Shown piece after piece: positions 16,845 through 27,111 of a stretch of DNA of 64,000 bases (positions are counted from its first letter, which is position 1; every line of letters begins with the position of its first letter). Source of the stretch: Streptomyces sp. CB02261. GTDB lineage: Bacteria; Actinomycetota; Actinomycetes; Streptomycetales; Streptomycetaceae. The stretch is from NCBI RefSeq assembly GCF_001905665.1, contig NZ_LIVX01000006.1, positions 1 to 64,000 on the forward strand, in the 5' to 3' direction. The notes beneath the pieces were generated by a model that was not told where the DNA came from, made no database searches, and saw only the letters and a list, made by a program, of their open reading frames with translations. A program made the position numbers and the translations under genes.

Positions 16845-19800
16845 ATGGGTGGCGGGGTGCCGCATCTGCATGTGGCGAGTGGGTTTTCGGCCCGCTTCGG
16901 TGCTTCCCATCCGAGCGCTCTGGCCGCCCGGGCCGCGGAGCGCGGGATCGGGACGCTGGCGCTGTCCGACCGGGACAACGTCACCGGAGCAATGCGTTTC
17001 GCGAAGGCCGCCGCGGCCGCCGGGGTCCGGCCTGTCTTCGGCGTCGACCTCGCCGTCGCCCCGCACCAGCCCGCCGCCATGACGGCGCCGCGGCGGCGGA
17101 CCCCGGTCCGTGGCGGCGCGCACGTCGTCGAGGCGGCGCTGCGGGTGACGCTCCTGGCGAAGAACGTCGCCGGGTGGGGCCGGTTGTGCCGGATCGTGTC
17201 CGCCGCCCACCTGGCCGAGGGGGTGCCGATCGCTTCGTGGGACACCCTGGAGGCGTTCGCGGGCGAGGACCTGGTGGTGCTGCTCGGGCCGGCCTCGGAG
17301 CCGGTGCGCGCCCTGGCCGGGGGCAGGCCGGATGTGGCCGAGCGGCTCCTGGAGCCGTGGCGGGAGCTGGCCGGTGCGGATCTCCGGCTGGAAGCGGTGT
17401 CGTGGGGGCTCGCGGGCATGGGGCAGGGGTCGGGCCGGCTCGCCGCGCACACGGTCGGCCTGGCGGACCGGCTCGGGATCCCTGTCGTGCTCGCGAACGC
17501 CGTCCGCTACGCCGACCCCGAGCAGCACCGCCTGGCCGACGTGCTGGACGCGGCCCGGCTGCTGCGGCCGGTCGACCGGCGGCGCCTGGACTGCGGCGAG
17601 CGGTGGCTCAAGGGCCCCGGCGAGATGGCGGCGGTCGCGGAGCGCATCGCCGGGGACTGCGGCGCCGGTCCGGGCCGGGCGGCCGCGCTGCTCGCCGAGA
17701 CCGTCCGTACCGCGGAGGCGTGCGTGGTCGATCCGGTCTCCGACCTCGGGCTGGGCACCCGGCACTTCCCCGAGCCGACGGTCGTCGGGGCGGAGCCGGG
17801 TGCGGGTGGGGCGATGCGGCTGCTGAGGCAGCGGTGCGAGGCCGGGATGACCGCCCGCGGGCTCGATGGCGACCGGCGGTCGGTGGAGCAGCTGGACTAC
17901 GAGCTGGGGATCATCGGGCGGCTCGGGTACGAGCCGTACTTCCTCGCGGTCGCGCAGGTCGTCGCCGACATCCGGGACATGGGAATCAGGGTCGCGGCCC
18001 GTGGCTCGGGTGCCGGGTCGATGGTCAACCACAGCCTCTTCATCGGCCACCGCGAACCCGCTGGAGCACCACCTGCTCTTCGAGCGGTTCCTGTCCGAGC
18101 GGCGGGCCTCGCTCCCGGACATCGACATCGATGTGGAGTCCGCCCGCCGCCTGGAGGTCTATGACCGGATCTTCGAGCGGTTCGGTGCCGAGCGGGTCGC
18201 GGTGACGGGGATGCCGGAGACCTACCGGGCCCGGCACGCGCTGCGCGACACCGGCCTCGCGCTCGGCCTGCCCCCGCACGTCGTCGACCGCGTCGCCAAG
18301 TCCTTCCCGCACATCCGGGCCTGTGACATCCGCTCCGCGCTCGCCGAGCTCCCCGAGCTGCGCCGTCTGAACGCCGACGCGGGCTCGTACGGGCGGCTGT
18401 GGGAGCTGGCCGAGGGGCTGGACAAGCTGCCGCGCGGGATGGCGATGCACCCGTGCGGAGTGATCCTGTCGAACTCATCACTGCTGAACCGTCTGCCGGT
18501 GCAGCCCACCGCGCAGGGCAGGTATCCGATGGTCCAGGCCGACAAGGACGACGTCGAGGACCTCGGCCTGCTCAAGCTCGACGTCCTGGGGGTGCGGATG
18601 CAGTCCGCGATGGCCCACGCCGTCGCCGAGATCCGCCGCACCACCGGCCGCCAGATCGACCTCGACAACGCCGACCACGTTCCCCTCGACGACGTCTTCG
18701 CGTTCAAGATGATCCAGGACTCCGACACGGTGGGGATGTTCCAGCTGGAGTCACCGGGTCAGCAGGACCTCGTCGGCCGGCTCCAGCCGCGCGATCCGCA
18801 GGACGTCATCGCCGACATCTCCCTGTTCCGGCCCGGGCCGGTGCAGGGCGGGATGCCGGCGATGTACATCGCGGCCCGCCACGGCGCCGCACCCGTCTAT
18901 CCCCACCCCGACCTCGAGCCCGTCCTCGCCGACACCTACGGGGTGACGATCTGGCACGAGCAGATCATCGACATCTTCGCCGTCATGACTGGCTGCGACC
19001 GCGCGCTCGCCGAGGTCGCCCGCCGCATCCTCGCCGACGAGAAGCGGCTCCCGAAACTGGAGAAGTGGTTCCGGGCGAAGGCCGGCGCCCTCGGCTACAC
19101 CCCGAAGGTCCTCGACGAGGTCTGGCACATCGTGTCGTCGTTCGGGGCGTACGGGTTCTGCCGGGCGCATGCCGTCGCCTTCGCCGTCCCCGCTCTGCAG
19201 TCCGCGTGGCTCAAGGCCCATCACCCCGCCGCCCTGTATGCCGGGCTCCTGGAGCACGACCCGGGCATGTGGCCGCTGCGTGTGATCGTCTCCGACGCCC
19301 GCCGCCACAATGTGCCCGTCCTGCCCGTCGACATCAACGCCTCGAAGCCTGCCTACACCGTCGAGGCCACCGGCACCGGCTTCGGCGTCCGGCTCTCCCT
19401 GTCATCGGTCAAGGGCATCAGCGCAGAGCAGGTCACCCGGATCGCCGCCGGCCAGCCCTACAACTCCCTCCAGGACTTTCTCCAGCGGGCGCACCCCGCG
19501 CTGCCGATCGCCGAACGCCTCATCCAGATCGGCGCCCTCGACGCCCTCAAGGGCGAGCAGACCCGGCGGGACCTGCTGCTCCAGGCCACCGAGCTCCACC
19601 GCCATACCCGCACCCGTCCCGGCCCGGGACAGCTCCCCATCGACGACTCCCTCCTGACAGCCGGCCCCTCGGGGCTGCGGGAGATGACCAGCCGTGAGCG
19701 TCTGGACGCCGAGCTCGGCGTACTGAAGATCGACGTGAGCCAGCACCTGATGGAACACCACCACCGCCTGCTGCGGGAGATCGGAGCCGTCGACGCCACA

Positions 19801-20292
19801 CACCTGCGCGCCCTGCACCCGGGGCAGCCAGTCCTCGTCGCCGGCGTCCGCGCCTCCACCCAGACCCCGCCCATCCCCTCGGGCAAGCGGGTCATCTTCG
19901 TCACCCTCGAAGACGGCTCCGGCCTCGTCGACATCGCATTCTTCGAAGACTCCCACGAAGACTGCGCCCACACGATCTTCCACAACGGCCTCCTCCTCGT
20001 CAGGGGAACGGTCGAAGCCCGCGGCCCGCGCCGCACCGTCGTCGGGCAGAAGGTGTGGGACCTCGAAAAGCTCGCCGCCGCCCGCCGCGATCACGGCCCC
20101 CAGGCCGTCCTCGACCTCCTCGACCACGCCTCCCCCGCACCCACCCCCGCCCAGCCGACCGCGCCACGCAGGCCCCTCGTCGACGGGACCACGGGCGCGC
20201 GCCTTCACCCGTACGCGGACCTCCAGCCCGCGGGCACCCGGTCGGCAGATCTCAACCGCCTTGGTCACTCCAGTTCCGGGAGCGCCGGATGA
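16845..20292 (+). CDS. dnaE2: error-prone DNA polymerase III alpha (DnaE2), one frameshift
   Basis: The ATG at 16845 has GGAGG five bases upstream. The frame runs MGGGVPHLHVASGFSARFGA to about 18045, where one extra G in the pair 18045-18046 shifts it; without it the sequence reads NHSLFIATANPLEHHLLFER, as expected for the family. The rest encodes the palm with PDIDID (near residue 424), KLDVLG, and the C-terminal helix-hairpin and OB parts, about 1148 residues in all. The PHP domain is degenerate: the HxHxH motif is HLHVA and TDHD is SDRD, so it cannot bind metal normally. The stop overlaps the next gene by ATGA. Either the extra G is a sequencing error or the gene is dead. Confidence 0.85.
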
Positions 20293-21290
20293 GCACGAGT
20301 CCCCGCACCCTGATGCGGATCCACTTCCACCTGCCCGAGCCAGACCCCGACCTCTACGAGCAGCTCCTGGCCGTCATCACCGACGTCACCCCGCAGGTGG
20401 AGGCGCACCCCGCCGACTTCTCCGCCGACGCCGACCTCACCGGCGCCCTGAGGTACTGGGGCCAGGACGCTGCCGGTCTCGTCGACGTCATCCGGCTCCG
20501 CGCGCTCGCGCTCCACGGCGTCCCCACCAGCGCGGGCGCCGGCCCCAGCCGGATGATCGCCGCCATGGCCGCCGCCCTCGCCCCCACGGGCAGCGCCACC
20601 ATCGTCGCCAACACCCCCTACGACATTTCCGCGTTCCTCCGGCCCCGGCCGGCCACCGCGCTCCCCGGCATCGGCCCCGCCGCCGCCCGCACGCTCGGCC
20701 GGCTCGGCATCACATCCGTCGGTGACATCGCCGACACCTCGCTCGCCACCCTCCAGCGAATCCTCGGCGTCGCCGCCGGCCGCCAGGCCCACGACCGCGC
20801 CCTCGGCATCGACGACCGCCCGATCGTCCCCGCCGCCGCACCCAGATCCCTCAGCCTCAGCCACCGGTTCGACCACGACGAGCTCGACCCCGACCAGCAC
20901 CACCGGGCCGTCCTCGGCCTCACCGAACAGATCGGGGCGGCGCTGCGGGACGATCGCCAGGTCGCCCAGGGGCTCACCCTGACCGTCACCTACGCCGACC
21001 GCAGCCAAACCACTCGGACGCGTTCCCTGGCCGAAGCCACCGCCCATACTCCCGCCCTCGCCGCAACAGCCCGCGAACTGCTCACCTCCCTCGGCCTCCA
21101 GCGCGCCCGCGTCCGATCGCTGTCGCTTCGCGCGGAGCGTCTCCAGCCCGCCGAGACGGCGGTCCACCAGCTCACCCTGGGGACCGAGGACGACCGGGCC
21201 CGGGACCTTGAGGCGGCTCTTGACCGTGCTCGCTCGCGCTACAGATCCGGGATCGTCGGCAGCGCCGCCGCGTACCGACACGCCAGCTGA
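20289..21290 (+). CDS. ImuB-like, probably non-catalytic Y-family polymerase
   Basis: The 333-residue protein starts at the ATGA overlap with dnaE2. It has the Y-family thumb and little finger: TALPGIGPAAARTLGRLGIT is the helix-hairpin-helix, and RSLSLSHRFDHDELDPDQHH with LTLTVTYADRSQTTRTRSLA is the little finger. The catalytic carboxylates are missing: the usual DMD segment is MRIHFHLPEP and the SIDE segment is DFSADADLTGALRYW. This is the signature of ImuB, which bridges DnaE2 to the sliding clamp in mutagenic lesion bypass. No imuA/imuA-prime gene is adjacent, and I did not find a clear clamp-binding peptide. Confidence 0.8.
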   Translation: MSTSPRTLMRIHFHLPEPDPDLYEQLLAVITDVTPQVEAHPADFSADADLTGALRYWGQDAAGLVDVIRLRALALHGVPTSAGAGPSRMIAAMAAALAPTGSATIVANTPYDISAFLRPRPATALPGIGPAAARTLGRLGITSVGDIADTSLATLQRILGVAAGRQAHDRALGIDDRPIVPAAAPRSLSLSHRFDHDELDPDQHHRAVLGLTEQIGAALRDDRQVAQGLTLTVTYADRSQTTRTRSLAEATAHTPALAATARELLTSLGLQRARVRSLSLRAERLQPAETAVHQLTLGTEDDRARDLEAALDRARSRYRSGIVGSAAAYRHAS

Positions 21291-21441
21291 CCACACGCCT
21301 GACGTCGCCCGGGCGCCGAGCGGCCAGCAGCACGGCCGGCGGCCTTCACGATCGGGTCGCCGAGCCGCGGCCCCAGCCGCGGCCTTCGCCGCCACCCAGG
21401 CCAGATCCGGCAGGCCGGTCTGACGCAAACGCTGACAGGGC

Positions 21442-22095
21442 TCACTGTCCCGAAAGCGAAAGATCGCAGTCGCCTGTGTAGCCGTTGGCGATGAGGTCGG
21501 CGGCGGCCTGGCGGCGCTGTCCGGCAACGGTGTGGGAGACGCGAAGCGCGTCCTGGACCGTCTCCAGGGAGACGGCGTACATGTCCGGCGCCTGGGGCTT
21601 CCGGCTGGCCGGGATCGTGTGGTGGGCGGCGAGGATGAGGCGGGCGACCTTGCGGACGGCACGCTCAACGGGAGTGAGGCGGGCAGTGTCCTCGGCCTCC
21701 AGGGCGGCGACCTCGGCCCGGGCGACCTCGGCTCGGGCATGGACGGTGGCGACCTGGCTCTCCGCGGCGGCGCTCTCAGCGGCGGCCTTGCGGGCGGCGG
21801 CCTCGGCGCGGTCGGCGTCGGCCTGGTCGGCGTCGGCTCGTGCTTTTAGGGCGAGGGCACGCTGCTGCTCGACGGCGGCCTCGGCAGCGACGCTCTCGAC
21901 TTCCTCGGCACGGGCCTCGGCTTCGGCAAGGCAGATGTGGGCGTGTGCGAGATCGAGCAGTGCTCGGGCCGTGTCACAGTCGCCTCGGTTCAGGACGCTT
22001 AGGGCGCGCTGGATGAAATCGACATTTCGTGGCTGATGTGGCCGGAGTTGGAAAGCATGACCCCACAACGAGCCCGAAGGGGTATGGGACACCAA
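21442..22095 (-). CDS. coiled-coil protein with a C-terminal helix-turn-helix-like end
   Basis: Residues from about 50 to 150 are a long Ala/Glu/Arg coiled coil (AEAEARAEEVESVAAEAAVE, RADADQADADRAEAAARKAA). The end, SLETVQDALRVSHTVAGQRR then AAADLIANGYTG, looks like a DNA-binding helix-turn-helix. Such proteins are often plasmid- or phage-linked in streptomycetes, which is an inference. The start at 22095 is uncertain because the first 25 residues (MVSHTPSGSLWGHAFQ) look unlike the rest; no good ribosome site was seen. Confidence 0.55.
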   Translation of the reverse strand: MVSHTPSGSLWGHAFQLRPHQPRNVDFIQRALSVLNRGDCDTARALLDLAHAHICLAEAEARAEEVESVAAEAAVEQQRALALKARADADQADADRAEAAARKAAAESAAAESQVATVHARAEVARAEVAALEAEDTARLTPVERAVRKVARLILAAHHTIPASRKPQAPDMYAVSLETVQDALRVSHTVAGQRRQAAADLIANGYTGDCDLSLSGQ

Positions 22096-22355
22096 AGCGG
22101 GCCGGGCTGGGGTGCGATCCTCCTACGTGGGCGGAGGTCGGCGGCGGTGCAAGCCCAGTCCAGGGATGGGTCCGCCCTGAAAGCGGCCAGGGCACCGCCC
22201 TGTACTGCGCTTCACGCCAGACCTGCAGGGCAACCAACTCAACTGCCACCTGGGAGAAGAGGGAACGGTTCCCCTGGTGAACCTGTTCACCCACCCGGCT
22301 GATCCACCACCGGCCACCGGCATGTCACCAGCTCACGGCCGCTATCCCTACGGGC

Positions 22356-22790
22356 GTGATCAAGAACATGCTGCGCGGCCTGGCCGCGCTTTCCCTGTCC
22401 CTCACCCCCCTCATCGCACCGGCGCCCGCGCAGGCCGACGAAGTCCTCCAGCTCGCCGCCGCGCTCGACCAGGTCCGAGTCTCCGACGAGTCCCGCGCCG
22501 GCTACACCCGCGACAAGTTCAAGCAGTGGAACTCGGGTCTCGACCTCGGGGACGGTTGTAACACCCGCGCCGAATCCTCCTGGCCGAAGCCGTCGAAGCG
22601 CCGACCGTGCTGGATTCCCGAGTACCTGGACTTCGACGAGAACCGGGCGCTCGCGGTGAAGGCGATCTGGGCTCTCGGCGCCATTCCCGGAACGGAGGCC
22701 CGGGAAGCCCTCGAGGACTTACGCGACGACGAGAACGAGATCATCTGAGAGAACGCGGTGAACCAGCTCGCACACCGCGGCGAGCTCTGA
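22356..22790 (+). pseudogene. chimera of a secreted HNH-nuclease start and a HEAT-protein end
   Basis: It begins with a signal peptide (MIKNMLRGLAALSLSLTPLI) and the N-terminal block of streptomycete secreted HNH endonucleases: SDESRAGYTRDKFKQWNSGL, GDGCNTRAE. One base is then missing, since the next frame gives LLAEAVEAPTVLDSR. After about 22618 the original frame continues with HEAT-type sequence: FDENRALAVKAIWALGAIPG, TEAREALEDLRDDENEII. A TGA at 22746 interrupts what should read ENAVNQLAHRGEL to 22790. Two unrelated genes have been joined and then decayed; the HNH catalytic part is absent. Confidence 0.75.
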
Positions 22791-23197
22791 CCGCGGAGCT
22801 GGAGCAGCTCGTCCGGGACGCCCGGCATAGTTCCTCCGCCGGTCGTTCCGCAGCATCCGGAGCAAGAGGCGGGTACATCACCCCGCCCCCAACGGCCCCG
22901 CGCCGCCTCCGCCTCCGCTTCTTGGGAAGGAAGTACCGGGTCCCCCCTGACCAGTGAAAGCGGATGGGCTCGCCTCACACCCCCGTCCGGGTCTTCGGGG
23001 TCGGTCGGGCGGCCGGGGGTGGGCGGGCTTTCGCGACAGGGGATGAACTTCCGTGAATCCCGTGCAACCATCCGCTGCGGTTCTGTGTCTGACTGTGTGG
23101 CACCTCGAGTGATCTTGCTTCGTGGGCCGTACGTTTTGGATTTCCGGGTGCCGCGCTCATCGCGCCGTGCACCCACTTCGGGGGAGGAACGTTTCTC
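22791..23197. other. non-coding gap before the FG-GAP gene
   Basis: No gene is supported. The last 60 bases should hold the promoter and leader of the secreted protein that starts at 23198, but no clear -35/-10 pair was identified. Confidence 0.45.
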
Positions 23198-24145
23198 TTG
23201 CGTCACATCACCGCGCCGCGCCGTCGCATCGCCACGGCCGTCACCGCCGTCCTCGCCGCCACGCTCGGCGCGGCCACGCTGTCCGCGCCCGCCGCTACGG
23301 CCGCCACGGCTCCGGCCACCCCGGTGACCTGGCACGACTTCAACGGCAACGGCATGCCCGACATCATCATCGACGACTACCGCTGGGTGGATGCCACGCG
23401 GGTCGACACGAAGTACGACCCCGCCACGGGCAAGATCACAGCCGGGGACTGGGACACGATCGACATCGCCGTCGAGACCCTGCACGCGTCCCTGAACGTC
23501 GCCACCGGCAACCTCGGCGGCTCCGCCGTCGGCGACTTCGTGTCCCGGGACACGGCAGGCGTGCTCCAGCTCCGCAAGGGCCGTGGTGACGGCACCTTCA
23601 CCGCGCCCATCCGTGTCGGTACCGGGTGGAACACGTATAAGGAACTCGTCGGCGGCAGCGACGTCACCGGGGACGGCAAGCCGGATCTGCTCGGCGTCTC
23701 CAAGGCCACCGGCGAGCTGTTCCTCCACACCGGCACCGGCAAGGACACCGCCCCCTTCCTCGCCGCCCGCAAGAACCTCGGCAAGGGCTGGGGCGTCTAC
23801 CGCTCCGTCGCCGGTGTCGGCGACCTCGCGGGCGGGCCCGCCGGCGATGTCGTCGCCGTCGACGCGTACGGGACCGCCTGGCTCCACCTCGGCAAGGGCG
23901 ACGGGACCTTCGCGCCCCGCACCAAGATCTCTACGGGCTGGGGGGACTACAGAGGCGTCTTCGGTGTCGGCGACATCAACCGCGACGGGCGCCCCGACCT
24001 GGTCGGCCGGAGTACCCTCAACGGCGACGACGTCACTCTGACGGCCCACCTGGGCACTGGCGACTGGCGGGCTCCGTTCAACACTGCCGCGCAGGAGTTC
24101 GGCCTCTGGGGCGACGCCGCCCCCTACCTCCCCCGCCCGTTCTGA
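23198..24145 (+). CDS. secreted FG-GAP/VCBS-repeat protein
   Basis: The start is TTG at 23198, eight bases after GGGGGAGGAAC. A signal peptide (MRHITAPRRRIATAVTAVLA) ends near AAT. The mature protein consists of beta-propeller repeats with Asp-rich calcium loops: DFNGNGMPDIIIDD, SDVTGDGKPDLLGV, VGDINRDGRPDLVGRS, each followed by a glycine-rich strand pair. Such proteins are exported and bind ligands or other proteins; no enzyme domain is fused. Length 315 residues, apparently complete. Confidence 0.85.
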   Translation: MRHITAPRRRIATAVTAVLAATLGAATLSAPAATAATAPATPVTWHDFNGNGMPDIIIDDYRWVDATRVDTKYDPATGKITAGDWDTIDIAVETLHASLNVATGNLGGSAVGDFVSRDTAGVLQLRKGRGDGTFTAPIRVGTGWNTYKELVGGSDVTGDGKPDLLGVSKATGELFLHTGTGKDTAPFLAARKNLGKGWGVYRSVAGVGDLAGGPAGDVVAVDAYGTAWLHLGKGDGTFAPRTKISTGWGDYRGVFGVGDINRDGRPDLVGRSTLNGDDVTLTAHLGTGDWRAPFNTAAQEFGLWGDAAPYLPRPF

Positions 24146-24310
24146 CCGCCCACCGCCCGTCCCGACCGCCGGCCGGTACCGCTGGCAATCGGCTTTCTGA
24201 AGCCTGCGGCGATGCGTGGGGTGGACCAGGCTGCGAGGCAATCTTTGCCCCTACGTGCCCTATCGGTCGGGGAGCAACGGGGGACACTAGGCGATCACCA
24301 TCGTTAAGAC

Positions 24311-24640
24311 ATGGCCACGGCCCCTGATTTGCTGGTCAGGGGCCGTGCCGTCGGTGTAGTGATGCTCCGCCGCATGAAATTCCTCGACGCCGCCTTCACC
24401 ACCGCGGCAGTCGGCCTCCCCCTTGCTACGCACGACCCCGTGGCCGCCACCCTCAAGGCGGCCGAGACCGGCGGCAGCGTCGGCCCCGAGGAAGTCGCGA
24501 TCGTGCGTCAACTCACCGAGATGTTCAGGAACGCGGACGAGAAACTCGGCGGCGGCCACGGGCTGACCACGGTCACCGCCTACCTGACCGACACCGTCAC
24601 TCCGACGCTCGCGGCCCCCGCCCTCGGCTCCGTCGGCTCC
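24311..24640 (+). pseudogene. fragment of a TPR-type transcriptional regulator
   Basis: From about 24362 the frame reads MLRRMKFLDAAFTTAAVGLP, ATLKAAETGGSVGPEEVAIV and LTEMFRNADEKLGGGHGLTT, as in the linker between the HTH and TPR parts of large streptomycete regulators. After VTAYLTDTVTPTL the similarity ends and the sequence runs into the converging gene at 24597. Both the DNA-binding and TPR parts are missing. Confidence 0.55.
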
Positions 24641-25280
24641 GTCGTCCTGGTCCTGGTCGTATCGGCTGAGGAAGCGGGCGCAGCCGCGTGTTGCGCGGGC
24701 GAGCAGGGCCGGGGAGGGGATGCCGCAGGCGGGAGCCGGCGACCTGCTCGGTCATACCCAGGACTTGGGCGACCTGAGCGAGAGGGAGTTGTTCGCTGCT
24801 GGTGACGATCCGGGTGGCGAGGGGACCGAAGAACGCGACGGTCGCCTCCAGCTCACCGGCCGCCTTCACCACGGCGAGCGGATCGTCGTCGACGAGCTCG
24901 TCCAGGCGCTCGCGCAACCGCCGCAGCAGGCCGACCAGGTTCTCGGGGAGCGGCACCGCTCTTGCGGCGACCTCATCCAGGTGGCTCTCCCAGTCCCGCT
25001 CGGGCCCGGAGGTGTCGTAGGCGTCGAGGTCGTCGCGGTCGACGTGCTGCCAGTCGATCGGGAAGATTCGCTCGCCGCGCCATCCGCATACGCACCTACC
25101 CCGCATCGTCGTCGCCAGCGGCCTGCGCACCGCCCCGTCGTACACCCACCAGTCGGTGAAGCTAGGGACATGGCCGCCGCTGCCCATGTCGACGTAGACC
25201 GGGCCCGGCTCGCTGCCATCGGCCAGCAGCACCCCGACCTCGCCCACGTGTGAGTCGAACCCATCGCCTTGCCAGGACAT
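24597..25280 (-). CDS. hypothetical protein with a C-terminal helix-turn-helix
   Basis: ATG 25280 is preceded by GAGGAGG. The N-terminal half is beta-rich (VGEVGVLLADGSEPGPVYVD, then FTDWWVYDGAVRRPLATTMR) and includes a CVCGWRGER cysteine pair; the C-terminal half is helical (LLRRLRERLDELVDDDPLAV) and ends in PLAQVAQVLGMTEQVAGSRL, a helix-turn-helix-like segment. The last 40 residues are Arg/Pro-rich and overlap the regulator fragment, so the gene's end was probably altered by the rearrangement. Function unknown. Confidence 0.6.
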   Translation of the reverse strand: MSWQGDGFDSHVGEVGVLLADGSEPGPVYVDMGSGGHVPSFTDWWVYDGAVRRPLATTMRGRCVCGWRGERIFPIDWQHVDRDDLDAYDTSGPERDWESHLDEVAARAVPLPENLVGLLRRLRERLDELVDDDPLAVVKAAGELEATVAFFGPLATRIVTSSEQLPLAQVAQVLGMTEQVAGSRLRHPLPGPARPRNTRLRPLPQPIRPGPGRRSRRSRGRGPRASE

Positions 25281-25692
25281 CCCGGTCCGCCTCCTCGTCC
25301 ACACAGGACGCCCCGAACGGCCACCCTGCATCCACGGTGAAGCACCACGGCGTTGCCGCGCAGCGAGTTGGCATATCCCAAAGGCACATCAGTTGCGCGC
25401 GTCCTGCTGCGCGCCCCCGGCCCGCTTGGATGCCAGCACTCGGCAACGCCGTCGCAGGGACCTTTGATGGTGTCGGACCACACAACGCAGGTAGAACGTG
25501 GCGACTGAGCATTGAACGGCCCACCCCCAGCGGTCGAGAGCCAGGGTGTGGGCCTTCGGAGACGTATCCCTGGTGACAACCTTCGACGCAGGGCTCGAAG
25601 TTGGGCCCCTGAGCGAGGGGCCCCCGGCCCCGCCGCAGTACTACTGGGCCGGAGTGCCGAGCGGACATCCCTCTGGACGTCGTCCCGCCTCG

Positions 25693-25758
25693 TCACCGCT
25701 CTGAGATCTCGCCCTCTATGTTGTATCGAAGGTGGTCGCGGCAGTTGGGGCGTCCTAG
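25693..25758 (-). pseudogene. severed 3' end of the IS-interrupted gene
   Basis: Reading from the left side of the insertion on the minus strand gives GRPNCRDHLRYNIEGEISER and a stop at 25693-25695. It continues in frame from the codons at 27152-27155 on the other side of the element, after counting the CTAG duplication once. This is the original C-terminus of the gene at 27093-27839. Confidence 0.6.
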
Positions 25759-25803
25759 GCCGTGTATCGAAAGTGGATCTTGAGCGATGGATGATCACGG
25801 TTC

Positions 25804-26678
25804 ATGGGGCGGGGAGATCTCACGGACGAGCAGTGGGCGGTGCTGGAGCCGTTGTTGCCGAAGGGGACGAAGGTGGGGCGGCCGCCGGTCTGGCCTCGGC
25901 GGCGGTTGATCGATGGCATACGGTTCCGAGTCCGGACCGGTGTTCCGTGGCGGGACGTGCCCGTCGAGTACGGGCCGTGGGGCCGGGTCTACGACCTGTT
26001 CCGCCGGTGGCAGCGGGCCGGCCTCTGGCAGCGGATCCTCACCCGTCTTCAGTCCCTGGCCGATGCGGAAGGTGCTATCACGTGGGAGCTGAGCGTCGAC
26101 TCCACGGTGTGCCGCGCTCATCAGCATGCGGCCGGGGCCCGGACGCGTGGTGACCTGCAGAAGGAACCGCCGGGCGGCGTGTTCACCGAGCCTCTTGATC
26201 ACGGGCTGGGCCGCTCGCGCGGCGGGTTCACCACCAAGCTGCACCTGGCGGTCGAGCAGGGCCAGAAGCCCATGTCGATAGTGGTGACCGCAGGGCAGCG
26301 CGGGGACTCGCCGCAGTTCGAACCCGTGCTCGAAAAGATCCGCGTGCCCCGCATCGGGCCGGGCCGGCCACGCGTCCGCCCCGATCGCGTGCGGCTGACA
26401 AGACGTACGCCTCCCGCAAGAACCGCGCCTACCTGCGCCGCCGCGGGATCCGCTGCACCATCCCAGACAAGGCCGACCAAGCACGCAACCGCGAGAAGAG
26501 AGGCTCCCACGGTGGCCGGCCACCGCATTTCGACCCGGTCGACTACCGCGAGCGTCACGCGGTCGAGTGCGGAATCAACCGCCTCAAGCGCCACCGGGCG
26601 GTGGCCACCCGCTACGACAAGCTCGCGGTCCGCTTTGAAGCCACGGTCCTCGTCGCAGCCATCAACGAGTGGTTGTGA
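25804..26678 (+). CDS. IS5-family transposase, two frames
   Basis: The first frame starts at ATG 25804 (GDLTDEQWAVLEPLLPKGTK), with the first catalytic Asp in SVDSTVCRAHQHAAG. Near 26390 the frame changes by -1 and continues TYASRKNRAYLRRRGIRCTI, with the terminal Glu in ERHAVECGINRLKRHRA, to TGA 26676-26678. The second Asp lies at the junction (DRVR then ADK in the family). The shift may be programmed or a one-base loss; no classic slippery heptamer is obvious, so I cannot decide. Confidence 0.8.
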
Positions 26679-26691
26679 TCAGTACACGTCG

Positions 26692-27111
26692 CTACAGCTC
26701 GTAGTCCTGGGCCAGCTCCTCCCAGCGAATGCTGCGAAGCGTAAGGTCAGCATCCTCACCCGCCGGTACCTCCGGTGCCGGCTGGAACCAGGCGACGACG
26801 AGGGTCGAGCCGTCCATTGCTGGGTCGAGCGCCGTGGAGCCGAAGACACCGATGCAAGCCACGGAAGGCAGCACCTCAACGGGACCGAAGGCGCCGGCGG
26901 TCTCGTCCGGGTACTCACGGGAGGGCGGAACGAGATGGACCGGCGTGGAGGGAAACGCGCGTTCGGCCTGCCCCTGGAGCCAACTGACCTTCAGGTCGTT
27001 GATGCGCTTGCACGGGTAGCCCTCCAGCATCCCGCCGTAGGTCGAAGACATCCGTAGCTCGGTGAGCCGGATCGAACGACCGGACGAGAGGACTATGTGA
27101 CCCAGTGACAT
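26692..27111 (-). CDS. cargo gene inside the IS5 element, 139 aa, unknown
   Basis: ATG 27111 starts MSLGHIVLSSGRSIRLTELR. Codon bias is normal for the host. The protein looks globular and beta-rich (TYGGMLEGYPCKRINDLKVS, then EVLPSVACIGVFGSTALDPA, then STLVVAWFQPAPE) with no export or membrane signal and no transposase-like motif. It lies wholly between the transposase stop and the right inverted repeat. It resembles the many stand-alone streptomycete proteins of unknown role; nothing identifies it as toxin, antitoxin or regulator. Confidence 0.65.
   Translation of the reverse strand: MSLGHIVLSSGRSIRLTELRMSSTYGGMLEGYPCKRINDLKVSWLQGQAERAFPSTPVHLVPPSREYPDETAGAFGPVEVLPSVACIGVFGSTALDPAMDGSTLVVAWFQPAPEVPAGEDADLTLRSIRWEELAQDYEL

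Noticed and set aside
17866..18110. A separate gene start inside dnaE2
   Set aside because: The frame before the junction is continuous with family sequence in the other frame; the break is best explained by one extra base.
20265..21740. A 491-codon minus-strand frame opposite the ImuB-like gene
   Set aside because: It is a Gly/Arg/Val-rich shadow of a well supported plus-strand gene.
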